Positions 7,783 to 15,332 of a DNA stretch of 64,000 nucleotides are shown here, one piece after another (the first letter of the stretch is position 1; each line of letters begins with the position of its first letter). The notes beneath the pieces were generated by a model that saw only the letters and a list, made by a program, of their open reading frames with translations, had not been told where the DNA came from and made no database searches. Source of the DNA: an uncultured Clostridia bacterium (GTDB lineage Bacteria > Bacillota > Clostridia > Lachnospirales > CAG-274); contig CANRIS010000001.1 of the NCBI GenBank assembly GCA_947630725.1, positions 123,446 through 187,445 of the forward strand. Direction: 5' to 3'. Made by a program: the position numbers and the translations under genes.

Positions 7783-8835
7783 TTATTCAGTTTTATCTGA
7801 AGCCTCGCTCGGATAAACAACCGAATCGGCATAAGTCTCGGGTATCTCGATGCCAAGAGCCTCGGCAACCTCGCCGTTTATGCAATATTCAAATTCTGAC
7901 GAACCCTTTATAGGCATTTCAGCGGGATCTGCGCCGTTAAGAAGAATATCGACAGCCATAAGACCCGACTCATAGCCAAGTGAATAATATGTGATGCCAA
8001 GAGTAGCAAATCCACCCGATTCTACCATTCCGGATTCTCCGCAGTATACGGGGATACCTGCTGCAACGGCAACTTCGTTTACGATAGGCATTGATGATGC
8101 GAATACGTTGTCTGTGGGGATATAGATAGCGTCACATTCGGTAACTATATTCTGAGCAGCCTGCTGTACTTCGTTTGTTCCCGATACGGTCTGCTCTGTT
8201 GTGGCATAGCCCATTTCTTCGCAGGCAGCCTTTGCCATCTCTACCTGAAGGATAGAGTTTGCTTCGTTTGAGCAATAAAGGAAACCTACCGTCTTCACAT
8301 CGGGAGTAAGCTCTCCGATAAGAGAGATCTGATCCTCAACGGGGTTCATATCCGTTGTACCCGTTATATTTCCGCCGGGTGTTTCGTCACTGTCAACAAG
8401 GTCTGCCTCTGTGTACGATGTGATAGCGGTACCTACTACAGGTATGTCGGTAGTCTTGCCTGCTATAGCCTGAGCAGCGTTTGTAGCTATGGCAAATACC
8501 AGATCAACATTATCGGCAACAAACTGGTCTGCAATCGTGCTGAGGTTGTTTGTGTCGCCCTGACCGTTTTCATAGTCGATAGTAAGGTTCTGTCCGTCAA
8601 CAAGGCCGTTTTCGGCAAGAGCGTCAACAAAGCCTTCTTCGGCAGAATTGAGAGCAACGTGATCCATCTGCTTGATGATACCTATGGTATAATTGCCCTC
8701 AACGGGAGTTTCCTGAGCGTTCTCCGTGTTGTCGCCTTCTGTCTCGGCAGGCTCTTTGGAACCCGAGCACGCAGCCATCGAAAAAGCAAGAACGCCGGCG
8801 GTAAACAAAGCAGCAGCTTTTCTGAATTTTAACAT
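7783..8835 (-). CDS. ABC importer substrate-binding lipoprotein (PF04392 type)
   Basis: Surface-anchored ligand-binding protein, 350 residues. The signal peptide ends in a lipobox (FSMAAC, Cys about 23), then an acidic linker, then the two-lobed fold: YTIGIIKQMDHVALNSAEEG, LVFAIATNAAQAIAG, IPVVGTAITSYTEADL and AGIPVYCGESGMVESGG, all typical of the 'ABC transporter substrate binding protein' family that includes TrpX and CymX-like proteins. AAGGAGG stands ten bases before the ATG. First gene of the operon. Ligand probably a small aromatic or amino-acid-like molecule (inference from family). Confidence 0.9.
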   Translation of the reverse strand: MLKFRKAAALFTAGVLAFSMAACSGSKEPAETEGDNTENAQETPVEGNYTIGIIKQMDHVALNSAEEGFVDALAENGLVDGQNLTIDYENGQGDTNNLSTIADQFVADNVDLVFAIATNAAQAIAGKTTDIPVVGTAITSYTEADLVDSDETPGGNITGTTDMNPVEDQISLIGELTPDVKTVGFLYCSNEANSILQVEMAKAACEEMGYATTEQTVSGTNEVQQAAQNIVTECDAIYIPTDNVFASSMPIVNEVAVAAGIPVYCGESGMVESGGFATLGITYYSLGYESGLMAVDILLNGADPAEMPIKGSSEFEYCINGEVAEALGIEIPETYADSVVYPSEASDKTE

Positions 8836-8914
8836 TTGTAATAATCCTCCTTAAAAATATAATTATTATATATAATTTTATAATATACAGAATTTTACTC
8901 TGTCATTCAATACA

Positions 8915-8943
8915 ATTATAAGGGCTTTTTTTCCAAAAGTCAA
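8915..8943 (-). promoter_or_regulatory. Promoter of the ABC importer operon
   Basis: Minus strand TTGACT, 17-base spacer, TATAAT. The leader of about 75 bases is AT-rich and shows no T-box. Confidence 0.65.
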
Positions 8944-9051
8944 TAGCAAGATTGACACGCTCTGCGGTGTTTTTGTCCCCTCCGCCCTGTCGGGATTATT
9001 TATTCGGTATTTTATAATATGAATATAAATATTTTCTAATACAAATGTAAG

Positions 9052-9080
9052 TTGACCGCGGATATACGGTCGGTTATAAT
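9052..9080 (+). promoter_or_regulatory. Promoter of the PepSY lipoprotein gene
   Basis: TTGACC, 17-base spacer, TATAAT. It is divergent from the importer promoter; the 304-base gap holds both and no other gene. Confidence 0.7.
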
Positions 9081-9139
9081 GTAGGAAGGAACCTGTCAGA
9101 CAGAGTATCCTCAATAAATATGCAAAGGAGTTGACTATA

Positions 9140-9808
9140 ATGAAAAAATTATCCTTAATATGTGCCGCATTGTGCATAAGCGCCTGTGCGCTTGCTCTTT
9201 CGGGCTGCAAAGGCAACGCTGCGCCTCCTGCCCCAAACACAGGCGGAACAAACGATATACAGACCGAGACAGCCTCGGCAGCCACTTTTTCGGGCGGCAG
9301 CGCCTCATCGGGAGAGCTTTCTGTCGATGATGCAAAGCAGATCGCTCTCGACTATGCCTCGGCAGATGCTGCGACTGCCGTATTCACAAAGGAAAAGAAG
9401 GATATTGATGACGGAAAAGCCGTTTATGAACTGGAATTTGTCTTTGGCGAAAAGAAATATGACGTTGACGTGAGCATATCGGACGGAAGCATCGTAAAAT
9501 ATGAAGAAGAAAACATTTCGGGCGGAGCTGCGGCTCAAAATGGCTCTGAGCCTGCCGCCTACGGAAATACCTCAACCGGCGGAGAAATAACCGAAGATGA
9601 CGCTCTTGAAATTGCCCTTTCCCACTTCGGTGTTAAAAGAGATGACATAAAACAGGCAAAAGCCGAAAAGGATTTTGACGATGGTATAACTGAATACGAA
9701 GTCGAATTTTATTATAACGGCGAAGAATACAGCTGCACCGTAAATGCCGCAACGGGAGAAATAATGGGATCAGAAAAGGAAAAAGCCGACGGCATAATTT
9801 TCGACTGA
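9140..9808 (+). CDS. Lipoprotein with two PepSY domains
   Basis: Exported, probably membrane-anchored: MKKLSLICAAL hydrophobic core, lipobox ALSGC. Two PepSY repeats follow, about residues 58-125 (SVDDAKQIALDYA ... YDVDVSISDGSIV) and 150-218 (EDDALEIALSHF ... YSCTVNAATGEIMG). PepSY domains occur in protease propeptides and in free-standing lipoproteins of Firmicutes, where they are thought to curb extracellular peptidases; no target is visible here. ATG at 9140 preferred over TTG at 9131 because AAGGAG ends at 9130. Confidence 0.85.
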   Translation: MKKLSLICAALCISACALALSGCKGNAAPPAPNTGGTNDIQTETASAATFSGGSASSGELSVDDAKQIALDYASADAATAVFTKEKKDIDDGKAVYELEFVFGEKKYDVDVSISDGSIVKYEEENISGGAAAQNGSEPAAYGNTSTGGEITEDDALEIALSHFGVKRDDIKQAKAEKDFDDGITEYEVEFYYNGEEYSCTVNAATGEIMGSEKEKADGIIFD

Positions 9809-9844
9809 TAAACACCTGCCCTTTCAGAACACAGAATATCAAAA

Positions 9845-9889
9845 AAAGCCTTCCCCCTCTTGTTTAACATTTTTGGGGAAGGTCTTTTA
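9845..9889 (+). terminator. Terminator between PepSY gene and DUF454 gene
   Basis: CCTTCCCC pairs with GGGGAAGG around an 18-base loop, followed by TCTTTTAT. It can serve both converging transcripts (A-run on the other side). Confidence 0.75.
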
Positions 9890-9962
9890 TATTTAAAAAT
9901 TATTTGATCGTTAAATCATCTGTGATCATTCGCCGCCTGTGACCGCTCGGATTCGGCTGTAT

Positions 9963-10316
9963 TCACAAAAGCGTTTCCTTAAGAAACTCAAAAAACGAAT
10001 ATACAAGCTCCTTGTTGTTTTTTATCACAAACAGGAGTATAACAACTGCCGACACAAATGCAGCCGCAAAAGCCAGCGATATTATTCCCAGATATATTTT
10101 TGTTTTAAGTGGTATCTGACCGTTCACCTCATATTTCATAAAATGCTTTTTATAAAATTTTCGCCTTCTGACCCACAGTCTGAATCTCTCCGAGGCCTTC
10201 ATAAAGCATATAAGCGCCATAAGAAGAAACGGCACAGTCGGAAATATGGGAAGAAAAAGTCCTATCAGCCCTGTGACAAGAAAAAAGATCCCCATACCGA
10301 TATAAACAATTTTCAT
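9963..10316 (-). CDS. YbaN-like DUF454 membrane protein
   Basis: A 117-residue inner-membrane protein of the DUF454/YbaN family, function unknown. The family signature is present: GLIGLFLPIFPTVPFLLMAL, then CFMKASERFRLWV and a Gly/Pro-free C-terminal hydrophobic hairpin (two more membrane segments). The ATG overlaps the stop of the deoxyribosyltransferase gene by a few bases, so the two are translationally coupled. Last gene of the long minus-strand run that starts with the Rrf2 regulator. Confidence 0.85.
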   Translation of the reverse strand: MKIVYIGMGIFFLVTGLIGLFLPIFPTVPFLLMALICFMKASERFRLWVRRRKFYKKHFMKYEVNGQIPLKTKIYLGIISLAFAAAFVSAVVILLFVIKNNKELVYSFFEFLKETLL

Positions 10317-10765
10317 AAATTATCCTCTTTTATTCTTTTTAAGCAGGCTTCTGCGTCTCCCTCCACAATTATGCAGCAGCAGCCGGGCATAAGGTTTATG
10401 CTCATACCGAAATCCTCCACCGAAAAGCCCTGTCCGTCACGCTCTCCAAGCCTGTCTCTTAAGGGTTCAAGGCTGTCTCTGTAGCCGTAGAGGGCTTTTT
10501 TTCGGGCATAGGCATACCCCAGCTCAAAGGTCGTCCCCGAATCGGGGTCGTTCCCTCTGAAGTCGTTGAGATTTGCGGCGATAATATCCGCCTCGTCTAT
10601 AAGTCCTATGTTTGCCGAAAAAATCTCCTCAGCCGTCTTTGCCTCGCTGTCAAGGGGAAAAAGCCCCTCAAAGCCATATTTTCGGCACAGAGCCTTAAGC
10701 TTTTTTCCTCTTTCTGCAGCGTCCTCATAAAAAACATCATAGCCTGCCAGATAGATTTTCTTCAT
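10313..10765 (-). CDS. Nucleoside 2-deoxyribosyltransferase family protein
   Basis: 150 residues. Matches the nucleoside 2-deoxyribosyltransferase fold: KKIYLAGYDVFYEDA at the N-terminus, DEADIIAANLNDFRG, and DSGTTFELGYAYARKKALYGY, where the Glu of TTFELGYA is the family nucleophile. The enzymes swap bases on deoxynucleosides or hydrolyse them. It lies 14 bases after the metallo-beta-lactamase-fold gene and overlaps the DUF454 gene. Whether it is a transferase or hydrolase cannot be judged. Confidence 0.87.
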   Translation of the reverse strand: MKKIYLAGYDVFYEDAAERGKKLKALCRKYGFEGLFPLDSEAKTAEEIFSANIGLIDEADIIAANLNDFRGNDPDSGTTFELGYAYARKKALYGYRDSLEPLRDRLGERDGQGFSVEDFGMSINLMPGCCCIIVEGDAEACLKRIKEDNL

Positions 10766-10779
10766 AATTTATTCCCCAT

Positions 10780-11835
10780 TTATTTTATACAGGTATGCTT
10801 TTTATAGCCCTCTGCCTCGGCCTCCTCCACAGAAGAAAAATATACCCTGTTTTTTTCATCGGGCAGACTTCCGCAGTCCTCTCTGTGGAGGGTTCTGCTG
10901 TTTTTATTGCCTATATAGACCGTCTCGGCATCACCACTCGTTTTTTCAGCCGCCGAACCCTTTGGAAGATCCTCCTCCGTAAACACCTCTATGTCCTTTC
11001 CGTCCGAAGTCACGACAATGTCTCCGCAGTCCTTCGTTATATAAACGGGTATGCCGTCAAGACGTCCGAGCGTGAGAGGAGACGGATGGCCGTAGCTGTT
11101 GTCCTCGCCGCAGGATATGACTGCGCAGGAGGGCTTTACCTCGTCAAGAAACTCTCTTGTGGTGGAATATTCGCTTCCGTGGTGACCCACCTTAAGCACG
11201 TCAGCCGAAAGGTCAAAGCCCCTGTCTATCATATTATACTCGGAGCTGCTGCCTGCGTCCCCCGTAAACAGAAACGATGTGTCTCCCCAGTCAAGCCTCA
11301 TAACAAGCGAATATTCGTTGCAGTCCTTTGTTTCGTTTTCGACAGGCCCCAAAAACTCGCAGCTTGCCCCGTCAAACATAAACTCTGACGGCACCTTGGG
11401 ATATACGGTATTCACATTATATTCTTCAAGCTCACTAAGCATTTTTGTGTATGTGGAGCTTGTATAGGATCCTTCCGTATCCGGAAGATAGAACGTGCCT
11501 ATATCATAATTTTCGATAACATCGTCCATACAGGCTATATGGTCATAGTGGGGGTGGGTTGCAATAACAGCGTCAAGCCTTTCGACCCCCTCGGCCTCAA
11601 GAGCAGGTATGACATCGTTATTCTCGCTGCCAAGCTCCGCCCCTGCGTCAATGAGCATATGACCGCCCTCGGGTCCCGTTATGAGTATGCTGTCGGCCTG
11701 CCCCACGTCTATATATTTTACACTTAAAACCCCCGAACCGCCCGAAGGAGCCGCCTTTGCCGCCTGTTCGCTTTCGGAGCAGCCTGCGGCGGCAAGTGCA
11801 AACAGAAGTATTAACAGAACAGAAAATTTTTTCAT
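10780..11835 (-). CDS. Secreted ComEC-like metallo-beta-lactamase-fold lipoprotein
   Basis: An extracellular hydrolase of unknown substrate, 351 residues. Lipobox LAAAGC after a short hydrophobic core. The MBL fold carries VDVG-type YIDVGQADSILIT, the metal motif THPHYDHIACM, FTGDAGSSSE, and VGHHGSEYSTT, as in the C-terminal domain of ComEC/Rec2. The last 45 residues (YIGNKNSRTLHREDC ... HTC) are a small Cys/His module often attached to such secreted nucleases and MBL proteins, probably metal-binding. The ATG at 11835 follows the iscU stop by seven bases; an ATG 33 bases upstream would add a polar stretch ahead of the signal peptide. Confidence 0.85.
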   Translation of the reverse strand: MKKFSVLLILLFALAAAGCSESEQAAKAAPSGGSGVLSVKYIDVGQADSILITGPEGGHMLIDAGAELGSENNDVIPALEAEGVERLDAVIATHPHYDHIACMDDVIENYDIGTFYLPDTEGSYTSSTYTKMLSELEEYNVNTVYPKVPSEFMFDGASCEFLGPVENETKDCNEYSLVMRLDWGDTSFLFTGDAGSSSEYNMIDRGFDLSADVLKVGHHGSEYSTTREFLDEVKPSCAVISCGEDNSYGHPSPLTLGRLDGIPVYITKDCGDIVVTSDGKDIEVFTEEDLPKGSAAEKTSGDAETVYIGNKNSRTLHREDCGSLPDEKNRVYFSSVEEAEAEGYKKHTCIK

Positions 11836-11842
11836 GGCACAA

Positions 11843-12283
11843 TTATTCCTCTTGCGGCAGGTCTTCATGCTCGCTTATATCGTTTACGGGCTTTTCAAGA
11901 CCCTCTATGACAATACCGTTTTTCTCCGCATAGTCCCAGAGAGCCGCATGGAGAGCCTCCTCTGCCAGACAGGAGCAGTGTACCTTTATGGGCGGAAGTC
12001 CGTCAAGAGCCTCCATAACGGCCTTGTTTGTTATTTCAAGAGCCTCTTTTATGGTTTTTCCCTTTATAAGCTCGGTAGCCATAGAGCTTGTGGCAACCGC
12101 AGCTCCGCAGCCGAAGGTCTTGAACTTTGCGTCAAGAACAACTCCGTCCTCTATTTTGAGAAAGATCTTCATTATGTCGCCGCACTTTGCGTTTCCCACT
12201 GTGCCTACGCCGCTGGCGTCCTCGATCTCTCCCACGTTTCTGGGATTCATAAAATGATCCATTACCTTTTCACTGTACATCAT
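11843..12283 (-). CDS. iscU: Fe-S cluster assembly scaffold, IscU/NifU-N type
   Basis: Scaffold on which IscS sulfur and iron are joined into Fe-S clusters. 146 residues. The three ligand cysteines are in place: NAKCGD, FGCGAA and KVHCSC. The N-terminus MYSEKVMDHFMNPRNVGEIED is diagnostic. Two adjacent ATGs (12283 and 12280) can both serve as start. 59 bases downstream of iscS, same strand; seven bases ahead of the next gene. A negatively charged tail of 15 residues follows the usual end. Confidence 0.95.
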   Translation of the reverse strand: MMYSEKVMDHFMNPRNVGEIEDASGVGTVGNAKCGDIMKIFLKIEDGVVLDAKFKTFGCGAAVATSSMATELIKGKTIKEALEITNKAVMEALDGLPPIKVHCSCLAEEALHAALWDYAEKNGIVIEGLEKPVNDISEHEDLPQEE

Positions 12284-12342
12284 AATATATCGACCTCGCT
12301 TTTTTAAGTTATGCCGTATGATCGGCGTTTTTTCAATATATT

Positions 12343-13530
12343 TTATTTTTCTCCGTTTTCTTTAAGATACTGCTCATAGAGCGGAGACATCTGTCTCAGT
12401 CTGTCTATAATGGGAGGCAGCTTTTCAATAACATAGTCCGCCTCCTCCTCGGTATTGAAACGTCCTATGGTGAGCCTGAGAGAGCCGTGAGCCTTTTCGT
12501 GGGGCAGCCCTATGGCAAGAAGAACATGGGACGGGTCGAGTGAGCCCGATGTGCAGGCGCTGCCGCTGGATGCGCATATACCGTTCATATCCAGAAGAAG
12601 AAGTATGGACTCTCCCTCCACAAACTCAAAGGATATGTTTACATTTCCCGGCAGTCTCTTTGTTCTCGAACCGTTGAGACGACAATGGCTCACGCTTTTG
12701 AGGACAGAGTCGATTATTTTGTCTCTTATCCTTGCCTGACGTGCCGTCTCCTCCTCCATATGGGATACTGCGTCCTCAATGGCTCTGCCCAGACCCACAA
12801 TGCCGGGGACGTTTTCGGTGGTGGCTCTTCTGCCTCTTTCCTGCTGTCCTCCGTGAAGAAGGTTCTTTATCTTTATGCCCTTTCTTATATAGAGCGCGCC
12901 GACTCCCTTGGGAGCGTAGAGCTTGTGACCCGATATGGACATAAGGTCAATGTTCATTTTGTTTACGTCAATGGGAACATGCCCTGCGGCCTGAACCGCA
13001 TCGGTGTGAAAGAGTATGCCTCTCTCCTTCGCTATGGCTCCTATCTCCTCTATGGGCTCTATGGTGCCTATCTCGTTGTTTGCAAACATTATGGATATTA
13101 ATATGGTGTCGGGGCGTATGGCAGCCAGAAGATCCTCCGTGCGCACAAGGCCGTCCTCGTCAACGGGAAGATAAGTCACCTCAAAGCCCTTCGATTCGAG
13201 ATATTCGCAGGTGTGAAGAACCGCATGGTGTTCTATGCTGCTTGTTATGATATGCCTGCCCTTGTGACCGTATGCATCGGCGATACCCTTTATGGCCCAG
13301 TTGTCGGCCTCGGTGCCTCCCGATGTAAAATAGATCTCCTTCGGGTCGGCTCCCACCGCATCGGCAACCCTCTTTCTTGCCTTTTCAACAAGCTCCTTGC
13401 ATTTCTGCGCAGGAGTGTATATGCTCGATGGGTTATAATAGCTTTTTGTAAAATAATCCGAGATCTCTTCCATGACCTCGGGGCTGACCCTCGTGGTTGC
13501 AGCATTGTCAAAATAATATACCTTATCCAA
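12343..13530 (-). CDS. iscS: Cysteine desulfurase, IscS/NifS group I
   Basis: PLP enzyme that takes sulfur from cysteine and passes it to the scaffold. 395 residues. Seen: [14 protein letters not shown] at the N-terminus, [15 protein letters not shown] (cofactor Asp/Gln), [15 protein letters not shown] with the Schiff-base Lys, and [16 protein letters not shown] with the catalytic Cys on a long mobile loop, which marks group I. Lies between the Rrf2 regulator and iscU, the usual Clostridial Rrf2-iscS-iscU order. Confidence 0.96.
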   Translation of the reverse strand: MDKVYYFDNAATTRVSPEVMEEISDYFTKSYYNPSSIYTPAQKCKELVEKARKRVADAVGADPKEIYFTSGGTEADNWAIKGIADAYGHKGRHIITSSIEHHAVLHTCEYLESKGFEVTYLPVDEDGLVRTEDLLAAIRPDTILISIMFANNEIGTIEPIEEIGAIAKERGILFHTDAVQAAGHVPIDVNKMNIDLMSISGHKLYAPKGVGALYIRKGIKIKNLLHGGQQERGRRATTENVPGIVGLGRAIEDAVSHMEEETARQARIRDKIIDSVLKSVSHCRLNGSRTKRLPGNVNISFEFVEGESILLLLDMNGICASSGSACTSGSLDPSHVLLAIGLPHEKAHGSLRLTIGRFNTEEEADYVIEKLPPIIDRLRQMSPLYEQYLKENGEK

Positions 13531-13603
13531 TTTGATAACTTCCTTTCAGAATATTTGAAGAGCGGCCGCTCCGACAGAGAGACCCTCTTTATAAAGCTTG
13601 TTT

Positions 13604-14011
13604 TCAGCGGGAGCAAAGCTCCTTAAGAGTAATGGCTCCGGCAGTCTCCTTAAGATTTGTGCTGAGTCTGCGCCATACCTCCTTTGTATTGCAGCCAAGG
13701 CAGTCGCCGCTGCCGCAGGAACCTCCGTTTTCTCCGCACTCTACCAGATCAAGCGATCCTTCGAGCGCCTCCATAAGTCTGAGTACGGTAATATCCTCGG
13801 GCGCCTTGCCCAGTCTGTAGCCGCCTCCCGCTCCCCGAACGCTCTTTACAAAGCCCGCCTTTTTAAGAGCCGCTATGAGCTGTTCGAGATAATTTTCGGA
13901 TATGCCGTTCCGCTCGGCTATCGCTCCGAGAGAAACTGCGCCACAGCCTTCATTTTCGGCAATATCTATCATAGCCTTCAGACCGTATCTCGTTCTGGTG
14001 GAAATTTTCAA
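13604..14011 (-). CDS. Rrf2-family regulator (IscR-like)
   Basis: DNA-binding repressor/sensor, 135 residues. Winged helix: MKISTRTRYGLKAMIDIA, then SENYLEQLIAALKKAGFVKS and GAGGGYRLG. A Cys cluster (VECGENGGSCGSGDCLGC) lies where IscR binds its 2Fe-2S cluster, so Fe-S sensing is likely. The start codon is TTG at 14011, behind AGAGGGG. It heads the iscS-iscU operon and a palindromic operator overlaps its own transcription start. Confidence 0.93.
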   Translation of the reverse strand: MKISTRTRYGLKAMIDIAENEGCGAVSLGAIAERNGISENYLEQLIAALKKAGFVKSVRGAGGGYRLGKAPEDITVLRLMEALEGSLDLVECGENGGSCGSGDCLGCNTKEVWRRLSTNLKETAGAITLKELCSR

Positions 14012-14037
14012 AAAATCACCCCTCTTTTTCGGGAATA

Positions 14038-14060
14038 ATCCCGACCAATTTACTCGGTAT
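14038..14060 (-). promoter_or_regulatory. Probable Rrf2/IscR operator
   Basis: ATCCCGA and TCGGTAT face each other across 9 bases (inverted repeat with one mismatch). It sits just downstream of the -10 box of the isc operon, where a bound repressor would block transcription. Confidence 0.65.
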
Positions 14061-14064
14061 TTAT

Positions 14065-14093
14065 ATAATATACCATATTCACTCTCTTGTCAA
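14065..14093 (-). promoter_or_regulatory. Promoter of the rrf2-isc operon
   Basis: Minus strand TTGACA, 17-base spacer, TATTAT. Confidence 0.75.
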
Positions 14094-14109
14094 GAGCGGT
14101 ATTCGAGGG

Positions 14110-14392
14110 CTGTCAAAAATAAACTTCTGTCATCAAAATGCAGTTGCATTTTGATGAGGCCAAATGTGCGTGCCGGACGAGCCGGCGACTTCATTTGGAT
14201 AAAGGAATATAAATTTCAATTTGTTCCAAAAACTACGTTTTTTCTCAAATTGAAATTTATTCCTCGGACGGGCAAAGCTCGTCCTGCGGATTAAAGTCTG
14301 CGACGCCACCTGCGGATTAAAGTCTGCGGCGCTATATATAATAAATTTGCCAAATACTTTTCCGATTATATGTCAATTTACTTTTTTGACAG
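14110..14392 (+). repeat. Multi-hairpin intergenic repeat, copy 3, with terminal inverted repeats
   Basis: Bounded by CTGTCAAAAA (14110-14119) and TTTTTGACAG (14383-14392), a perfect inverted pair. Inside: hairpin 14131-14156, arm 14160-14198, long arm 14203-14262, GGACGGGC-AAA-GCTCGTCC (14266-14284), and two GCGGATTAAAGTCTGC hairpins (14286 and 14312). No open frame. It fills most of the gap before the PHP gene. Confidence 0.75.
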
Positions 14393-14513
14393 TTCGATCC
14401 ATATTTTTCCCAAATTATTTTTTTAAGTATTCTGTACTGTTTTGTAAAATTGTGATATAATAATTAAGTAAACGCAGAATAAAAGAATAAATATTATCTA
14501 AGGAAGGATCGTT

Positions 14514-15314
14514 ATGTACACAGCAGATTATCATATGCACACCAACGCATCGTCCGACAGTGATGCCTCGGCAGAATCCATGATAGAAAGAGCCATAGAG
14601 CTGGGGCTTGACGAGATAGCTCTTACGGATCATGTAGATTTTGACGACAGATATACATACCCGGACTATAACGAATATATACCAAAATTTCTTTCCCTGA
14701 GAGAAAAATACGAAAAGTATATATATATCGTCCTTGGGGTCGAAATAGGCCTTGACAACAGAATAAAAGACAAGGTAAACGATTTTGCAAAATCATTTCC
14801 TTTCGATTTTATAATAGGCTCCTCCCACAGCGTTATGCTGTATGACCTGTATTTTGACAGAAAAAAATACTTCTCTCTTTTCAGGACGAAAAAAGAGGCT
14901 TATTCCTGCTATTTTGAGGAGCTTATAAAAAACATAGAGACCTGCCGCACATTCAACGTATACGGTCATATAGACTTTGTGAACCGCTACGGTGTCTATG
15001 ATGACAACAGCCTTTCCTACAGCGACTATACCGACTATGTGGATACGGCTCTCAGACTGCTCATAGAAAAGGGAAAAGGCATAGAAATAAACACATCGGG
15101 CTTTCGCTACGGTCTGGGACAACCTCACCCCTCCGCCGATTTTGTCAGACGCTATAGGGAACTTGGCGGCGAAATAATCACCGTAGGCTCGGACGCTCAC
15201 CGCCCCGAGGATATTGCAAAAAATTTTTCGGCGGCATATAGTATACTTAAAGAGGCAGGCTTCGTATATGCTGCCTCATTCAGAAAACAAAAGCCCGTAT
15301 TCAGAAAACTGTAA
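14514..15314 (+). CDS. PHP-domain phosphatase, histidinol-phosphatase (HisJ) family
   Basis: 266 residues, cytoplasmic. The PHP metal ligands are visible: YHMHTN at the N-terminus, ALTDHVDF, GVEIGLD, GSSHSV, YGHIDFVN and GSDAHRP. Family members hydrolyse histidinol phosphate or other phosphate esters. No histidine gene is nearby, so the substrate is open. GGAAGGA precedes the ATG. The stop is 18 bases before addA, which suggests co-transcription. Confidence 0.88.
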   Translation: MYTADYHMHTNASSDSDASAESMIERAIELGLDEIALTDHVDFDDRYTYPDYNEYIPKFLSLREKYEKYIYIVLGVEIGLDNRIKDKVNDFAKSFPFDFIIGSSHSVMLYDLYFDRKKYFSLFRTKKEAYSCYFEELIKNIETCRTFNVYGHIDFVNRYGVYDDNSLSYSDYTDYVDTALRLLIEKGKGIEINTSGFRYGLGQPHPSADFVRRYRELGGEIITVGSDAHRPEDIAKNFSAAYSILKEAGFVYAASFRKQKPVFRKL

Positions 15315-15332
15315 CGCCAAAGGAACATAAAT

